A DNA stretch of 16,199 nt from Gardnerella kenyensis (GCA_003585735.1 NQOH01000001.1:168867-185065); one strand, 5' to 3'. Counted from the stretch's first letter, positions 1 to 7,426 are shown. Translations and numbers: made by a program. Notes: generated from the sequence alone by a model not told the origin.

Positions 1-5
1 AAATT

Positions 6-19
6 GCACTGAAAAGTGC
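6..19 (+). promoter_or_regulatory. Short GAAA-tetraloop hairpin in the xfp leader
   Basis: GCACT (6-10) and AGTGC (15-19) pair perfectly around a GAAA loop (11-14). The hairpin ends 8 bases before the AGGAG ribosome binding site (28-32) of xfp. GNRA loops make unusually stable small hairpins, and a 5' hairpin close to the ribosome binding site can protect an mRNA or tune initiation. That role is inference. It could also be the tail of a longer leader structure lying left of the window. Confidence 0.5.
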
Positions 20-37
20 TTGAGTACAGGAGTACAC

Positions 38-2515
38 ATGACGAGTCCTGTTATTGGCACACCTTGGAAGAAGCTCAACGCTCCAGTTTCCGAGGCAGCT
101 ATCGAAGGCGTAGATAAGTACTGGCGTGTTGCCAACTATCTTTCAATCGGCCAAATTTATCTTCGTAGCAACCCTCTAATGAAGGAGCCGTTTACTCGCG
201 AAGACGTTAAGCATCGTCTGGTCGGTCACTGGGGCACCACTCCAGGTCTTAACTTCCTCATTGGCCACATTAACCGTTTCATTGCTGAGCATCAGCAGAA
301 CACTGTGATTATCATGGGTCCAGGCCACGGCGGCCCAGCTGGTACTGCTCAGTCCTACCTCGATGGCACTTACACCGAGTACTATCCAAAGATCACCAAG
401 GACGAAGCTGGTTTGCAGAAGTTCTTCCGCCAGTTCTCTTACCCAGGTGGTATTCCTTCTCACTTCGCTCCTGAGACCCCAGGTTCCATCCACGAAGGTG
501 GCGAGCTTGGTTACGCTCTCTCCCACGCTTACGGCGCTGTCATGAACAACCCAAGCTTGTTCGTTCCAGCAATCGTCGGCGACGGCGAAGCAGAAACCGG
601 TCCTTTGGCTACTGGTTGGCAGTCCAACAAGCTTGTGAACCCACGTACCGACGGTATCGTTCTTCCAATCTTGCACTTGAACGGTTACAAGATTGCTAAC
701 CCAACTATTCTTTCCCGTATTTCCGACGAAGAGCTTCACGAGTTCTTCCACGGTATGGGCTACGAACCATACGAGTTCGTTGCTGGCTTCGACGATGAGG
801 ATCACATGTCCATTCACCGTCGCTTCGCCGACATGTTCGAGACCATCTTCGACGAGATTTGCGATATCAAGGCTGAAGCTCAGACCAACGACGTAACCCG
901 TCCATTCTACCCAATGATCATCTTCCGCACCCCTAAGGGTTGGACTTGCCCTAAGTTCATCGACGGCAAGAAGACCGAAGGCTCTTGGCGTGCACACCAG
1001 GTTCCACTGGCTTCCGCTCGCGATACCGAAGCTCACTTCGAGGTTTTGAAGAACTGGATGAAGTCCTACAAGCCTGAAGAGCTCTTCAATGAAGATGGCA
1101 GCATTAAGGAAGACGTTCTTTCCTTCATGCCAAAGGGCGAACTCCGTATTGGCCAGAATCCAAACGCCAACGGTGGTCGTATCCGCGAAGATCTTAAGCT
1201 TCCAAACCTTGACGATTATGAGGTTAAGGAAGTTAAGGAATTCGGTCACGGCTGGGGTCAGCTCGAAGCTACCCGTCGCCTTGGTGTTTACACCCGCGAC
1301 GTAATCAAGAACAACCCAGATTCCTTCCGTATCTTCGGACCAGATGAGACCGCTTCCAACCGTTTGCAGGCTGCTTATGAAGTAACCAACAAGCAGTGGG
1401 ACGCAGGCTACCTCTCCGAATTAGTCGATGAGCACATGGCAGTTACCGGTCAGGTAACCGAGCAGCTCTCCGAGCACCAGATGGAAGGCTTCCTCGAGGC
1501 TTACTTGCTCACCGGTCGTCACGGCATTTGGAGCTCCTACGAGTCCTTCGTACACGTTATCGACTCCATGTTGAACCAGCACGCAAAGTGGCTCGAAGCT
1601 ACAGTTCGTGAGATTCCATGGCGTAAGCCAATCTCCTCCATGAACTTGTTGGTATCCTCTCACGTATGGCGTCAGGATCACAACGGCTTCTCGCACCAGG
1701 ATCCAGGTGTAACTTCTGTTCTTTTGAACAAGACCTTCAACAACGATCACGTTATCGGCATTTACTTCCCAGTAGATTCCAACATGTTGCTCGCTGTTGG
1801 TGAGAAGGTTTACAAGTCCACCAACATGATCAACGCAATCTTCGCTGGTAAGCAGCCAGCTGCTACTTGGTTGACCCTCGACGAAGCTCGCGAAGAGCTC
1901 GAGAAGGGTGCTGCTGAGTGGAAGTGGGCATCTAACGCTAAGACCAATGACGAAGTTCAGGTTGTTCTCGCTGGTATCGGCGATGTTCCACAGCAGGAAT
2001 TGATGGCCGCTGCCGACAAGTTGAACAAGCTTGGCGTTAAGTTCAAGGTTGTTAACATTGTTGACTTGCTCAAGTTGCAGTCCGCTAAGGAAAACAACGA
2101 GGCTTTGACTGACGAAGAGTTCACTGAGCTCTTCACCGCTGACAAGCCAGTCCTTCTCGCTTACCACTCCTATGCACATGACGTTCGCGGCTTGATCTTC
2201 GATCGTCCAAACCACGACAACTTCAACGTCCATGGCTACAAGGAGCAGGGCTCCACCACCACGCCATACGACATGGTTCGCGTTAACGACATGGATCGTT
2301 ACGAGCTTACCGCTGAAGCTTTGCGCATGGTTGACGCCGATAAGTACGCAGACGAAATCAAGAAGCTCGAAGACTTCCGTCTCGAGGCCTTCCAGTTCGC
2401 TGTTGACAAGGGCTACGATCACCCAGACTACACCGATTGGGTATGGCCAGGCGTTAAGACCGACAAGCCAGGCGCTGTCACCGCTACCGCCGCAACCGCA
2501 GGCGATAACGAGTAG
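38..2515 (+). CDS. xfp: Xylulose-5-phosphate/fructose-6-phosphate phosphoketolase
   Basis: Thiamine-diphosphate enzyme of the bifid shunt. It cleaves fructose-6-phosphate or xylulose-5-phosphate with inorganic phosphate to acetyl-phosphate plus erythrose-4-phosphate or glyceraldehyde-3-phosphate, in the cytosol. The product is 825 residues, the usual bifidobacterial length. The ThDP motif is GDG (181-183) to N215. Residues known to matter in bifidobacterial Xfp fall at the same numbers: H64, H97 (in PGHGG), H142, G155, K300, H320, E437, E479 and H553. I chose ATG 38 because AGGAG (28-32) lies 5 bases upstream and the protein then starts MTSPVIGTPW as in the family; an in-frame TTG at 20 would add six residues but would use part of the ribosome binding site as coding sequence. 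Codons are strongly biased to TTC, AAC and AAG, as in very highly expressed genes. It is followed by its own terminator. Its promoter lies outside the window. Confidence 0.98.
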   Translation: MTSPVIGTPWKKLNAPVSEAAIEGVDKYWRVANYLSIGQIYLRSNPLMKEPFTREDVKHRLVGHWGTTPGLNFLIGHINRFIAEHQQNTVIIMGPGHGGPAGTAQSYLDGTYTEYYPKITKDEAGLQKFFRQFSYPGGIPSHFAPETPGSIHEGGELGYALSHAYGAVMNNPSLFVPAIVGDGEAETGPLATGWQSNKLVNPRTDGIVLPILHLNGYKIANPTILSRISDEELHEFFHGMGYEPYEFVAGFDDEDHMSIHRRFADMFETIFDEICDIKAEAQTNDVTRPFYPMIIFRTPKGWTCPKFIDGKKTEGSWRAHQVPLASARDTEAHFEVLKNWMKSYKPEELFNEDGSIKEDVLSFMPKGELRIGQNPNANGGRIREDLKLPNLDDYEVKEVKEFGHGWGQLEATRRLGVYTRDVIKNNPDSFRIFGPDETASNRLQAAYEVTNKQWDAGYLSELVDEHMAVTGQVTEQLSEHQMEGFLEAYLLTGRHGIWSSYESFVHVIDSMLNQHAKWLEATVREIPWRKPISSMNLLVSSHVWRQDHNGFSHQDPGVTSVLLNKTFNNDHVIGIYFPVDSNMLLAVGEKVYKSTNMINAIFAGKQPAATWLTLDEAREELEKGAAEWKWASNAKTNDEVQVVLAGIGDVPQQELMAAADKLNKLGVKFKVVNIVDLLKLQSAKENNEALTDEEFTELFTADKPVLLAYHSYAHDVRGLIFDRPNHDNFNVHGYKEQGSTTTPYDMVRVNDMDRYELTAEALRMVDADKYADEIKKLEDFRLEAFQFAVDKGYDHPDYTDWVWPGVKTDKPGAVTATAATAGDNE

Positions 2516-2555
2516 TTTTAAGCTATTAAAGCTAAAACTGGTTAGCTAAACATTT

Positions 2556-2587
2556 CGGGAGTCAATCGAAAGGTTGACTCCCGTTTT
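2556..2587 (+). terminator. Intrinsic terminator of xfp
   Basis: CGGGAGTCAATC (2556-2567) pairs with GGTTGACTCCCG (2572-2583) around a GAAA tetraloop, with one U-G wobble, and is followed by TTTT (2584-2587). A 12-bp GC-capped stem with a GNRA loop and a T run is a strong Rho-independent terminator. It starts 40 bases after the xfp stop and argues that pta is transcribed from its own promoter. Confidence 0.9.
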
Positions 2588-2706
2588 GTATATAAAATAA
2601 ATAAAAATAAAAAAAAATAACAAATAACAAATTAAATTTATATTGCAGAATTGCTACTATGTGCGTGTATAAAATCAAAAAGCCGTACAATAGAACAAGT
2701 TTGGTT
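2588..2706 (+). promoter_or_regulatory. AT-rich spacer before pta with a candidate -10
   Basis: No gene is supported here. Positions 2589-2645 are almost pure A/T with repeated short A tracts (AATAAA, AAATAACAA), which could act as bent DNA or an UP-like element. TACAAT at 2686-2691 is a good -10 hexamer and sits in TACAATAGAA, the same ten bases found at 7640-7649 before the membrane protein gene. No matching -35 is seen 16-18 bases upstream, so the promoter call is tentative. Confidence 0.35.
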
Positions 2707-2744
2707 ATATTGTAAGAACTTAAATAATTTAATTCTTGCAATAT
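2707..2744 (+). promoter_or_regulatory. Inverted repeat upstream of pta (operator or leader hairpin)
   Basis: ATATTGTAAGAA (2707-2718) is complementary to TTCTTGCAATAT (2733-2744) over 12 bases with a single G-U wobble, separated by 14 A/T-rich bases. The right arm ends 44 bases before the pta start. No T run follows, so it does not look like a terminator; an operator or an mRNA leader hairpin fits better. The left part (2710-2723) is almost repeated upstream of ackA. A possible promoter, TTGGTT (2701-2706) with ATAATT (2724-2729) at 17-base spacing, would lie inside the repeat. That promoter is weak. Confidence 0.55.
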
Positions 2745-2788
2745 GAAACCTTTCAACAAGCACGAACAGTATCAAAGGAGAACGCATC

Positions 2789-4495
2789 GTGTCACATATT
2801 AATGTAACAATTATTGGCAACGAAGATATGTACGGCAGAAACGCTGTAGCACTTGGAATAGCGCATATTCTATCTAACAACTACAACACTACTGTTTTTC
2901 GTCCATGCGCTCAGCCCAATGACGCTTTTACTAAACAACTTATAGGCATTGCAAATACTTCGACGACAGTAAATCAAGTTATTGCAGCAACTCCAGAAAT
3001 AATCAGAACGAATAAAGAAACAGTTCGCGGAGATATTGTTGCACGTTACAATGAAGTATTACAAGCAACATCCGCTCAAGCTTCCGTTATTGTTTCAAGC
3101 GACGCAAGTCCTGTATATGATCCAGATTTATTTGCTTTCGACGCAACTGTTGCAGCAGACTTAGCTTCACCTGTTTTTCTTACAGTTTCAGCTAAAGGAA
3201 GAAACGCAGAGCAAATCTTACAAACTATTAATACAGCAAACGCTTGTATTGTGAAAGCTTGCACACAAATTTTAGGCGTTTTTGTTACTGACTGTCATGA
3301 AGAACTTGGCGCTGAAGTTATGAGGGATTACACTGCTAGAAATTACGCAAATTCTAATGAAAAAGAAACTAGAGTAAGCCAAACTCCATTATGGGTACTA
3401 CCTCAAATAAATGAAGAAAATAAAAATAGTGCATTAGAAATATTCGTACATTGCGTTAGAGAAAACGATGTTCTTAATGCTCTTCATCAGCCATTTAATG
3501 CTCCAACTACCCCATACGCTTTTCAATACAGCCTTCTAGGAAAAGCAAAAGAACAAAAGAAAACTATTGTTCTTCCAGAAGGAGAAGAAGATCGCATATT
3601 AAAAGCTGCAGATTATTTGCTTGAACGAGATATTGTAAATCTTATTATCGTTGGCGAACGCGAATCGATTTTGCAGCGTGCTGAAGAACTAAATCTTTCT
3701 TCAGTGTGCAAAGCTAGCTTCCAATCCATGCACGATGAAGCAATGCTTAGCCACATGATTACAAAACTTTGCGAATTAAGAGCAAAGAAAGGAATGACTG
3801 AGGAGCAAGCTAGAGAGCAACTTAGTGACGCAAGCTATTTTGGGACTATGCTAGTTGTGCTTGGGCAAGCGGACGGTCTTGTATCCGGATCTGTTAATTC
3901 CACTGCAAATACCGTGCGCCCAGCATTACAAGTAATAAAAACGAAGCCTGGTTCCAAGCTGGTTTCTGGCGCATTTCTTATGTGCTTTAAAGACCACGTA
4001 GCAGTTTTTGCAGATTGCGCTATTAATACAAACCCGAACGCAGAGCAGCTAGCAGATATTGCAATTCAATCTGCCCATACCGCTGCAACATTTGGGATTG
4101 ATCCTAAAATTGGTATGCTTTCTTACTCAACTCTTGGTTCCGGAAAAGGCCCAGATGTTGACACTGTAGAAGAAGCAACACAAATAGTAAAAGAAAAAGC
4201 ACCTGAATTAGCTGTTGTTGGTTCCATTCAGTTTGATGCCGCTTGGTCTCCTACAGTTGCTGCAGCAAAAGCAAAAGATAATCCTATTGCAGGTCACGTG
4301 AACGTATTTGTGTTCCCTGATTTATGCGCTGGAAATATTGCATATAAAGCTGTTCAACGTTCAAGTGGAGCATTAGCAGTTGGTCCTATTTTGCAAGGAT
4401 TAAATAAGCCTGTTAATGATTTATCTCGTGGCGCGCTGGTACAAGATATTATTAATACTGTTGCTTTAACTGCTTTGGAAGCACAATCCGAATAA
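2789..4495 (+). CDS. pta: Phosphate acetyltransferase (phosphotransacetylase)
   Basis: Catalyses acetyl-CoA + phosphate <-> acetyl-phosphate + CoA, linking the Xfp product pool to acetyl-CoA. GTG start with AAAGGAG (2774-2780) 8 bases upstream. The protein has 568 residues. Residues 1 to about 170 match the BioD-like N-terminal domain of long Pta proteins, but the P-loop is degenerate (GNEDMYGRNA at 10-19), so nucleotide binding is doubtful. The catalytic PTA domain spans about 244-562, with VLPEGEEDRIL (261-271), GLVSGSVNSTANTVRP (363-378), SYSTLGSGKGP (445-455) and NKPVNDLSRG (539-548). Only about 75 residues separate the two domains, so the DRTGG middle domain of the 714-residue E. coli enzyme appears absent or strongly reduced. 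Codon use is AT-rich (AAA, AGA, ATA), unlike xfp and ackA on either side but like aroA and polA, which suggests modest expression and not foreign origin. Confidence 0.96.
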   Translation: MSHINVTIIGNEDMYGRNAVALGIAHILSNNYNTTVFRPCAQPNDAFTKQLIGIANTSTTVNQVIAATPEIIRTNKETVRGDIVARYNEVLQATSAQASVIVSSDASPVYDPDLFAFDATVAADLASPVFLTVSAKGRNAEQILQTINTANACIVKACTQILGVFVTDCHEELGAEVMRDYTARNYANSNEKETRVSQTPLWVLPQINEENKNSALEIFVHCVRENDVLNALHQPFNAPTTPYAFQYSLLGKAKEQKKTIVLPEGEEDRILKAADYLLERDIVNLIIVGERESILQRAEELNLSSVCKASFQSMHDEAMLSHMITKLCELRAKKGMTEEQAREQLSDASYFGTMLVVLGQADGLVSGSVNSTANTVRPALQVIKTKPGSKLVSGAFLMCFKDHVAVFADCAINTNPNAEQLADIAIQSAHTAATFGIDPKIGMLSYSTLGSGKGPDVDTVEEATQIVKEKAPELAVVGSIQFDAAWSPTVAAAKAKDNPIAGHVNVFVFPDLCAGNIAYKAVQRSSGALAVGPILQGLNKPVNDLSRGALVQDIINTVALTALEAQSE

Positions 4496-4500
4496 TTAAT

Positions 4501-4550
4501 ATCAACTAATATCAACTAAATTCAACTAAATTCAACTAAATTCAACTAAA
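4501..4550 (+). repeat. Five tandem 10-bp repeats after pta
   Basis: Five head-to-tail copies of a 10-base unit: ATCAACTAAT, ATCAACTAAA, then TTCAACTAAA three times. The core TCAACTAA is invariant. The array starts 6 bases after the pta stop and runs into the terminator stem. The last three copies are identical, which points to recent slippage. It lies in the pta 3' untranslated region and codes for nothing. The 10-base period matches one helical turn. Copy number may vary among strains. Confidence 0.95.
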
Positions 4551-4587
4551 CCTTATCGTTGTGGCATTCTCCATAACGATAAGGTTT
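4548..4587 (+). terminator. Long-stem terminator between pta and ackA
   Basis: AAACCTTATCGTTGTGG (4548-4564) pairs with CCATAACGATAAGGTTT (4571-4587) over 17 positions, with one wobble, around a 6-base loop CATTCT. The T tract is short (TTTATT), so efficiency is uncertain despite the long stem. The structure is close to symmetrical and could also block antisense transcription. It separates pta from ackA. Confidence 0.8.
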
Positions 4588-4612
4588 ATTACAGTACTAA
4601 ATAAACTCAGGT

Positions 4613-4626
4613 TTGTAGGAACTTAA
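4613..4626 (+). promoter_or_regulatory. Motif shared by the pta and ackA upstream regions
   Basis: TTGTAGGAACTTAA here matches TTGTAAGAACTTAA at 2710-2723 in 13 of 14 bases. The distance from motif start to start codon is also similar, 73 bases for ackA and 79 for pta. A shared operator or promoter element for the two genes is plausible. TTGTAG could be read as a -35, but no good -10 stands 16-18 bases further on. The ackA copy does not have the strong inverted repeat of the pta copy. Confidence 0.4.
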
Positions 4627-4685
4627 CGCTAAACTAGAGCGTGGCAATTTACAAGCCTTATCAATACTTTATGGAGGATGCCCAC

Positions 4686-5915
4686 ATGGCAAAGACCGTT
4701 CTTGTTATCAATTCTGGTTCCAGTTCGATTAAGTATCAGCTCGTTGACTTGGAAAGCGGTGAAGGTATCGCTTCCGGCATCGTTGAGAAGATTGGTGAGC
4801 CGGTTGACGGACACTACAAGCACGTATTCAATGGCGAAAAGCATGAGTTCGATGAGCCAGTTCACGACCACGAGCAGGGCTTGAAGCGAGTTCTCGGATT
4901 CTTCGAAGAATATGGTCCAAAGCTTTCGGAATCTGGCATTGTAGCTGTAGGCCACCGCGTTGTTCAGGGTGGTTTAACCTTCCCTAAGCCTGCATTAGTA
5001 AACGCTAAGACAATTAATAAGGTTAAGGATTTGGCAGTTTTGGCTCCACTTCACAACGGCCCAGAAGCTGTTGGTGCTGAAGTCATGACTGAACTCTTGC
5101 CAGACGTTCCACAGATTATGGTATTTGATTCTTCATTCTTCCATGATTTGCCACAGGTTGCTGCAACTTATGCTTTGAATAAGGAAATCGCAGACCGTTA
5201 TCATATTCGTCGCTACGGTGCTCACGGCACTTCTCACGAATACATTGGTTCTGTTGTTCCAAGTGTTGTTGGTAAGCCTGCAGAAGGTTTGAAGCAGATT
5301 GTTTTGCACATTGGTAACGGTGCTTCCGCTTCTGCTCAGATTTCTGGTAAGCCAGTTGAAACTTCTATGGGCTTAACCCCACTCGAAGGCTTGATGATGG
5401 GCGGCCGTACTGGCGATATCGATCCTGCAGTAGTGTTCCACCTTATTCGTAACGCTCACATGAACGTGGATGAGCTTGACACTCTCTTCAACAAGCGTTC
5501 CGGCATGACTGGCATGACTGGCCACGGCGATTTGCGTGATATTCATAAGCTTATTGCTGAAGGCGACGAAAACGCTAAGCTTGCTCTCGGCGTATACGTG
5601 CACCGCATTGTTGGCTACATTGGAAACTACACTGCCCAAATGGGTGGCGTTGACGTCATTACATTCACAGCAGGCGTTGGCGAAAACGACGAAATCGTGC
5701 GCGCTCGCGTATGCGAAAAGCTTGAGCCATTCGGCGTTAAGCTCGACAAGGAAAAGAACCTCGTTCGTTCTAAGGAACCACGCATTATTTCCACTCCAGA
5801 CAGCTCTGTGATTATTGCTGTAATTCCAACAAACGAAGAGTTGGCAATTGCACGCAAGGCTGCAGCTATTGCTGAAGCTGGCGAAGATACCTACGGCAAC
5901 AAGTTTAATCACTAA
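4686..5915 (+). CDS. ackA: Acetate kinase
   Basis: Acetyl-phosphate + ADP <-> acetate + ATP, the substrate-level ATP step at the end of the bifid shunt. 409 residues, normal for the family. The N-terminal signature VLVINSGSSSIK lies at 5-16. Catalytic residues fall at the canonical positions: R91 (GHRVVQGG), D148 (VFDSSFF), H180 (GAHGTSH), R241 (GGRTGDIDP) and E384 (PTNEE). The phosphate-binding loop is LHIGNGASA (207-215). ATG 4686 is chosen because GGAGG (4673-4677) precedes it by 8 bases and the protein then starts MAKTVLVINS; upstream in-frame ATG 4671 and GTG 4641 would place the ribosome binding site inside the gene. Codon use is biased like that of xfp, so the two ends of the pathway appear strongly expressed. 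It ends at a terminator shared with aroA. Confidence 0.98.
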   Translation: MAKTVLVINSGSSSIKYQLVDLESGEGIASGIVEKIGEPVDGHYKHVFNGEKHEFDEPVHDHEQGLKRVLGFFEEYGPKLSESGIVAVGHRVVQGGLTFPKPALVNAKTINKVKDLAVLAPLHNGPEAVGAEVMTELLPDVPQIMVFDSSFFHDLPQVAATYALNKEIADRYHIRRYGAHGTSHEYIGSVVPSVVGKPAEGLKQIVLHIGNGASASAQISGKPVETSMGLTPLEGLMMGGRTGDIDPAVVFHLIRNAHMNVDELDTLFNKRSGMTGMTGHGDLRDIHKLIAEGDENAKLALGVYVHRIVGYIGNYTAQMGGVDVITFTAGVGENDEIVRARVCEKLEPFGVKLDKEKNLVRSKEPRIISTPDSSVIIAVIPTNEELAIARKAAAIAEAGEDTYGNKFNH

Positions 5916-5959
5916 ACCGTTGGCGCTTAACAGCGTAAAACAAACAAATAAATAGATAT

Positions 5960-5994
5960 AAATAATCCCGAGTCAACAAGGCTCGGGATTATTT
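5960..5994. terminator. Bidirectional terminator between convergent ackA and aroA
   Basis: AAATAATCCCGAG (5960-5972) pairs with CTCGGGATTATTT (5982-5994). The stem can extend by T5973-G5981 and C5974-G5980 to a 5-base AACAA loop, giving about 15 bp. A/T flanks on both sides give a T tract in either direction. It lies 44 bases after the ackA stop and ends one base before the aroA stop codon (5996-5998), so it probably ends both transcripts. Confidence 0.88.
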
Positions 5995-5995
5995 G

Positions 5996-7381
5996 TTATT
6001 CAAGCATTTTATGCCACATGCCTGGAAAATCCGGAATCGTCTTTCTAGTCGTAGCAATGTTTTTAACGCGTATGTTTTCTATTCGCAATCCAAGCATTGC
6101 AGCAAACGTTGCCATGCGATGATCTGCATAAGTTTCCATTACTTCCCCACTCATATTGTTACTTGGCTCAATACGAATGCCATCTTCAAGCTCTTTAGCG
6201 CCGATCCCAACTCGATTTAATTCTTCAACTAAAGCTTGCAAACGATTAGTTTCATGACCGCGCAAATGCGCAATACCATGGAGCTCGCTTGGGCCGCTCG
6301 CAAAAGCAAGAATAGCTGCAATACTTGGAGCAATCTCCCCTGCTGCACTCAAATCAAGATGCGAAATTGCTTTAATCACACCATTGCTTTCCACGTGCAT
6401 TATTCCAGCATCATCACTTGTTTTTTCAAAACTAACTTTTGCACCCATTTTCTTTAATATTTCTGGAAGCAATCCTCCAGGCTGAGTTGTTGAAAGCGGC
6501 CAGTTAGGCGTGCTAACACTTCCTCCAACAATCAATGCCGCTCCTAAAAATGGAGCAGCATTAGAAAGATCAGGCTCTACAGTAACAGCATTAGCTAAAG
6601 TTATTTTGCTCTCTTTAACATGCCAAATTGCGTTACTTGTCATATTTACATTTCCGCCAGCTTTGCAAATATCATCCATAGTCATACGAATATGCGGCAT
6701 ACTTGGCAATTTTTCACCAATATGTTCAAGCTTTAATCCACCCGGAATTCGTGAGCCAACTAATAGAAGAGCAGAAATAAATTGTGACGATGAAGAAGAA
6801 TCGATTCTAACAACTTTTTCAGAAAAATCATTTACTTTAGACTCAACTTCATAAGGAGTGATAGTAAATGGTAAGAAACCAACTTCTCCGTGATATTCCA
6901 CTTTTGCACCAAGCTGCTCTAAACCGTCAAGAACCGGCTTCATAGGACGAGCATAAGCCTGCTTATCTCCATCAAATCGCACAGCTTTATTCGCAAATAA
7001 AGCTAAAGCTGCAACAAAACGCATTACAGTTCCAGCTAACCCGCAATATACTTCAGCATTATCTTGAACTCTAAAAATTCCGTCCTCTGGAGGAATTACG
7101 CGAAGTTTAGTTCCGTCTTGGTTAAGTGATTCGCATTTAACGCCGAATACCGATAAAGCGTTAATCATAAGCTCTGTGTCTCTAGAGCGCAACAATCCTT
7201 GTAAAACTACAGGTTTTGTGCCCATTGCTGCCAATATTAAATAACGATTCGACAAAGATTTACTACCGGGAACCTCAACACAAGCTTTTAATTTATGATT
7301 AGCATACGGTGCTTCCCAAGAAGTAACGGAATCTACAGTATTGGTAATATCACTCATACTATGAATACTATCGATTGACAT
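5996..7381 (-). CDS. aroA: 3-phosphoshikimate 1-carboxyvinyltransferase (EPSP synthase)
   Basis: Transfers the enolpyruvyl group of PEP to shikimate-3-phosphate, the sixth step of the shikimate pathway. 461 residues, slightly long because of about 30 N-terminal residues before the conserved core. Motifs: PGSKSLSNRYLILAA (38-52), GLAGTVMRF (114-122), SSSQFISALLL (197-207), RGHETNR (374-380), YADHRMA (418-424). GLAGTVMRF replaces the GNAGTAMRP of the E. coli enzyme, so the proline equivalent to E. coli P101 is F122; this form is, to my knowledge, usual in actinobacteria. In the catalytic-acid segment GEIAPS, glutamate (E349) stands where E. coli has D313. The start is ambiguous: ATG 7381 and ATG 7357 (Met9) both lack a clear ribosome binding site. 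No other shikimate gene is in the window. Confidence 0.95.
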   Translation of the reverse strand: MSIDSIHSMSDITNTVDSVTSWEAPYANHKLKACVEVPGSKSLSNRYLILAAMGTKPVVLQGLLRSRDTELMINALSVFGVKCESLNQDGTKLRVIPPEDGIFRVQDNAEVYCGLAGTVMRFVAALALFANKAVRFDGDKQAYARPMKPVLDGLEQLGAKVEYHGEVGFLPFTITPYEVESKVNDFSEKVVRIDSSSSSQFISALLLVGSRIPGGLKLEHIGEKLPSMPHIRMTMDDICKAGGNVNMTSNAIWHVKESKITLANAVTVEPDLSNAAPFLGAALIVGGSVSTPNWPLSTTQPGGLLPEILKKMGAKVSFEKTSDDAGIMHVESNGVIKAISHLDLSAAGEIAPSIAAILAFASGPSELHGIAHLRGHETNRLQALVEELNRVGIGAKELEDGIRIEPSNNMSGEVMETYADHRMATFAAMLGLRIENIRVKNIATTRKTIPDFPGMWHKMLE

Positions 7382-7406
7382 GTACGGTTAAGGTCAATAA
7401 TAAATT

Positions 7407-7426
7407 AAAAAATGCGCATATTGCGC
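7407..7426 (-). terminator. Small terminator after tRNA-Pro
   Basis: On the - strand, GCGCA, loop ATA, TGCGC (7426-7414) is followed by A and six T (7412-7407). The stem is only 5 bp but mostly GC, and the T run is good. A second T6 run (7439-7434) directly follows the mature tRNA end. If it works, aroA, which starts 26 bases further on, needs its own promoter. TATTAT (7402-7397) is the only -10-like sequence and would leave a leader of about nine bases. Confidence 0.5.

Noticed and set aside
20..37. Upstream TTG start for xfp
   Set aside because: It would include the AGGAG ribosome binding site in the gene and add six residues not present in the family.
176..1249. Long open frame on the - strand opposite xfp (357 codons), with another at 1421-2422
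   Set aside because: Both are shadows of the strongly biased xfp codons, which rarely create stops on the reverse strand. Their translations lack recognisable domains, and xfp is unambiguous.
2789..4495. pta as a horizontally acquired gene because its base composition differs from its neighbours
   Set aside because: Its codon use equals that of aroA, glgX and polA to the eye. xfp and ackA are the outliers, best explained by high expression.
4501..4550. CRISPR array
   Set aside because: The 10-bp units are directly adjacent with no spacers, far too short for CRISPR repeats, and no cas gene is present.
4641..4685. Upstream GTG (4641) or ATG (4671) as ackA start
   Set aside because: The GGAGG site at 4673-4677 fits ATG 4686, and the conserved family start MAKTVLVINS begins there.
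5627..5912. Small open frames overlapping ackA on both strands
   Set aside because: Fully contained in a well-supported gene and without ribosome binding sites or domains.
38..5915. A single xfp-pta-ackA operon
   Set aside because: Strong hairpin terminators at 2556-2587 and 4548-4587, spacers of 273 and 190 bases, and different codon use argue for separate units, though partial readthrough is possible.
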